Shown in pieces: positions 4,882 to 6,798 of a stretch of 6,798 nt of DNA. Both the position numbers and the translations under genes were made by a program. The DNA lies in assembly GCA_024225875.1 (NCBI GenBank), contig JAAEMD010000248.1, positions 1-6,798 on the forward strand, given 5' to 3'. Position 1 is the stretch's first letter, and the number at the start of each line of letters is the position of its first letter. Under the pieces are notes generated by a model that was given only the letters and a program-made list of their open reading frames with translations, was not told the DNA's origin and searched no databases. Source of the DNA: a bacterium (GTDB lineage Bacteria > Margulisbacteria > Marinamargulisbacteria > JAAEMD01).

Positions 4882-5790
4882 ATGAGAATTAAAAATGTTT
4901 TGCCAGTACTGATAATTTTTTTGATGACTTTATCTGTTAATGCCCGGGAAAAGCTCAAAATAGTAAGTACAACTTCTGATTTAGCATCAATAGCCAGAGA
5001 AATAGGAAAAGATAGAGTTGATATTGTCAGTTTTTCTAATGGAACACAGGATCCTCACTTTATTGAACCTCGACCTTCAATGATAATGAAGCTAAAAAAA
5101 GCGGACCTTGTTTTATTAGTTGGTATGAATTTTGATGTCTGGTTAGAGCCTTTAGTTGCTAATGCCAGAAACTATAAGATTAAAACTGGTAATAGCGGTT
5201 ATTTAGATCTTTCACAAGGTATAAAAAAGCTGGGAATCCCACAAGGTAAAGTTGATGGTTCGTCAGGACATATTCATCCGCAGGGTAATCCTCATTACTG
5301 GCTTGATCCTGAAAATGTTAAGGTTATGGCAAACGCCATAACCTTGAAACTAATAGAACTATCTCCAGTGTCAGCTGATTATTTCAAGGCTAATCTTAGA
5401 GACTTCAGCTCAAAAATCGATCGCAGGATAAAAACGTGGCAATCAACTTTAAAGCCTTATAAAAATGATAAGATTATAACTTATCATCAAAGCTGGTCTT
5501 ATTTTGCAAACAGGTTTAACCTTGATATTGCTTGTGAAATAGAACCAAAGCCCGGTATTCCTCCATCTCCAGGACATTTGCAAAAAGTACTGCAAAAGAT
5601 TAATCACAATAAAATCAAAGCAGTATTAATGGAAGTTTTTTATGATCCAGGCCCTGCTGAGTTTCTGGCAGACAGTACAGGTATAAATGTTGTTATTGTC
5701 CCTAATTCTGTTGGTGGAACAAAGCAGGTGAAAGATTATTTTGGTTTGATAGATACGATTGTGAATGAATTAGCAGAAGGTATGAAATGA
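4882..5790 (+). CDS. znuA: ZnuA-type metal ABC transporter substrate-binding protein
   Basis: This periplasmic cluster A-I (TroA-superfamily) binding protein has 302 residues, the usual length. The signal peptide ends near VNA (19-21). The mature protein starts KLKIVSTTSDLASIARE and carries the classic ligand motifs: H59 in QDPHF, H138 in GNPHYWLDP and H202 in TYHQSWSYF. These are three His as in ZnuA-like proteins, with a fourth ligand less clear. The usual late Asp/Glu is not obvious in NSVGG (275-279), and E251 or D255 in MEVFYDPGP are candidates. The metal loop is short, with H130 and H132 (HIH) but no long His tract. AAGGAG at 4866-4871 precedes ATG 4882 by 10 bases. The stop overlaps the next start as ATGA, so it is coupled to the ATPase. 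It captures the metal and delivers it to the permease. Zinc is the likeliest substrate because of the His-rich neighbours, but manganese or another divalent metal is possible. Confidence 0.9.
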   Translation: MRIKNVLPVLIIFLMTLSVNAREKLKIVSTTSDLASIAREIGKDRVDIVSFSNGTQDPHFIEPRPSMIMKLKKADLVLLVGMNFDVWLEPLVANARNYKIKTGNSGYLDLSQGIKKLGIPQGKVDGSSGHIHPQGNPHYWLDPENVKVMANAITLKLIELSPVSADYFKANLRDFSSKIDRRIKTWQSTLKPYKNDKIITYHQSWSYFANRFNLDIACEIEPKPGIPPSPGHLQKVLQKINHNKIKAVLMEVFYDPGPAEFLADSTGINVVIVPNSVGGTKQVKDYFGLIDTIVNELAEGMK

Positions 5791-6521
5791 AAAAAATAAT
5801 TGAACTCAAATCTGCCTGCATGGGATATGGAACTAACATTGTTCTAAAAGACCTGAATCTTCATATTACGGAAGGGGATTTCTTAGGTATTATAGGTCCA
5901 AATGGAGCAGGTAAAACAACGCTTTTAAAAAACATTATGGGTATTTTGAAGCCGCAGAAAGGAGAAGTGCTATATAGTAAGCAACTCCGTTTCGGATATT
6001 GCATGCAAAGACAGCAGATTAATGTTTTGTTCCCATTCACAGTTTATGAGATTGTTATGATGGCACGTGCAAAACTTATTGGTTATTTTAAAAAATCTTC
6101 AGCAATAGATAAGGAAAAGGTTTTTGAGGTGTTGGATATTGTTAGTATCCAGGAGCTGGCTGATACCCCTTTTTTCAATCTTTCCGGTGGTCAGAAACAA
6201 AGAGTTCTTCTAGCAAGAGCTCTTTGTCTGGAGCCGGACTTTTTAATCCTGGACGAACCTACCATTGACCTGGACATTAAAGCAAAAAAAGAAGTTTTAG
6301 AATTAATTTCACATGTCCATAAAACCCAGCAGGTAACTATTGCTTTAGTCAGTCATGAGATTCAAGAGGTTATCAATCATGCCAGCAAGTTTATTTTTCT
6401 GGATCATATATGCAAACCTGAAATTATTGAAAAAGAAAAGCTGGACGAACCAAAACTGTCTGAACTTTTTAAAACGGAGATTAAGCTTATCAGTGTAAAT
6501 GGAAAGAAGGTGGTTTTATAA
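5787..6521 (+). CDS. znuC: ZnuC-type metal ABC transporter ATP-binding protein
   Basis: This 244-residue cytoplasmic ATPase of the metal-cation ABC family has every essential motif. They are the Walker A GPNGAGKTT (37-45), Q-loop near YCMQRQQ (71-77), signature LSGGQKQR (132-139), Walker B FLILDEP (152-158) with catalytic E157, D-loop DLD (161-163), and switch His190 in LVSHE. The length and the ILKPQKGEV segment fit the zinc/manganese subgroup. It starts within the preceding gene's stop (ATGA, 5787-5790), with AGAAGG (5775-5780) 6 bases upstream. Its own stop TAA (6519-6521) directly abuts the permease ATG, so the three transporter genes are translated as a tight unit. It powers metal import through the permease. 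Confidence 0.94.
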   Translation: MKKIIELKSACMGYGTNIVLKDLNLHITEGDFLGIIGPNGAGKTTLLKNIMGILKPQKGEVLYSKQLRFGYCMQRQQINVLFPFTVYEIVMMARAKLIGYFKKSSAIDKEKVFEVLDIVSIQELADTPFFNLSGGQKQRVLLARALCLEPDFLILDEPTIDLDIKAKKEVLELISHVHKTQQVTIALVSHEIQEVINHASKFIFLDHICKPEIIEKEKLDEPKLSELFKTEIKLISVNGKKVVL

Positions 6522-6798
6522 ATGACTGTAAATATAATTGATATTTTTACAGAGCCTTTTATGATTACAGGTATGATGGGGGGATTAATTGTTGCCAGTC
6601 TTTGTGCCTACCTTGGGGTGTTTGTGCATATAAAGAAAATTACGTTTATTAGTATTGCTTTATCGCAGGTTGCTGCGTCAGGTATTGCTGTGGGCTGGTT
6701 TATTGGAATGAATCCCACATTATGTGCTTTTATTTTTACAATGTCGGGTATTGTTCTTTTCTGGTTGCCTAATGAAAAAAAAATATTAGACAAAGAAA
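6522..6798 (+). CDS. znuB: ZnuB-type metal ABC transporter permease, N-terminal part (cut by window end)
   Basis: ATG 6522 follows the ATPase stop with no gap, and AAGAAGG at 6504-6510 serves as its ribosome site. The 92 residues visible begin MTVNIIDIFTEPF. They include a hydrophobic segment (about 14-36, ITGMMGGLIVASLCAYLGVFV), the family's short basic loop HIKKITFIS, then ALSQVAASGIAVGW and another membrane segment (about 51-82). This is the start of an ABC-3 (ZnuB/TroC) permease, usually about 270 residues, with the rest beyond the window. Common relatives have SH in the A-L-S-H motif, and here it is SQ, which occurs in some members. The gene completes the binding protein, ATPase and permease set. 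Confidence 0.88.
   Translation, partial: MTVNIIDIFTEPFMITGMMGGLIVASLCAYLGVFVHIKKITFISIALSQVAASGIAVGWFIGMNPTLCAFIFTMSGIVLFWLPNEKKILDKE

Noticed and set aside
6608..6793. Minus-strand open frame of 61 codons
   Set aside because: It is a shadow of the permease gene, which has clear family motifs on the plus strand.

Overview
The window is AT-rich DNA from what is probably a Gram-negative (diderm) bacterium. The evidence is a lipoprotein signal on the minus strand, two secreted proteins that look like outer-membrane barrels, and a periplasmic-type metal-binding protein with a signal peptide. The strong Shine-Dalgarno sites, the AAA/TTT-rich codon use and the loose lipobox do not identify a phylum, and I do not claim one.

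Layout. Positions 1-188 form an intergenic region. It carries a probable promoter for the first gene and, at its left edge, a Shine-Dalgarno-like site facing left, so a divergent gene probably starts just outside. Positions 192-953 encode a glycine-rich, probably outer-membrane protein of unknown function. Positions 954-1263 have no convincing gene. They hold a TATAAT box, a 25-codon mini-ORF, a short minus-strand coding relic, a direct repeat and a long imperfect hairpin, which together look like debris from past rearrangement. A GC-rich terminator at 1264-1296 closes the minus-strand gene at 1328-2614, an NHL-repeat lipoprotein with about six propeller blades. Positions 2806-3291 are a 5'-truncated IS630-family transposase, a dead insertion-sequence remnant.

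From 3395 to the right edge is the main functional unit, a rightward high-affinity metal (most likely zinc) uptake operon. In order it has an extended -10 promoter overlapped by a near-perfect palindrome (candidate metal-regulator operator), a small His-rich CxxC protein, a His-rich outer-membrane-like protein of about 370 residues, a ZnuA-type binding protein, a ZnuC-type ATPase, and the start of a ZnuB-type permease cut by the window edge. The last three genes are translationally tight (15-nt gap, 4-nt overlap, 0-nt gap). The likely job is to bring the metal across the outer membrane, capture it in the periplasm and pump it inward. The least understood parts are the small leading protein and the outer-membrane protein.

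I found no RNA gene, CRISPR array or replication origin. No wholly new system is demonstrable here. The best leads are the leading His-rich protein with its apparently leaderless mRNA, the operator-like palindrome, and the outer-membrane component.
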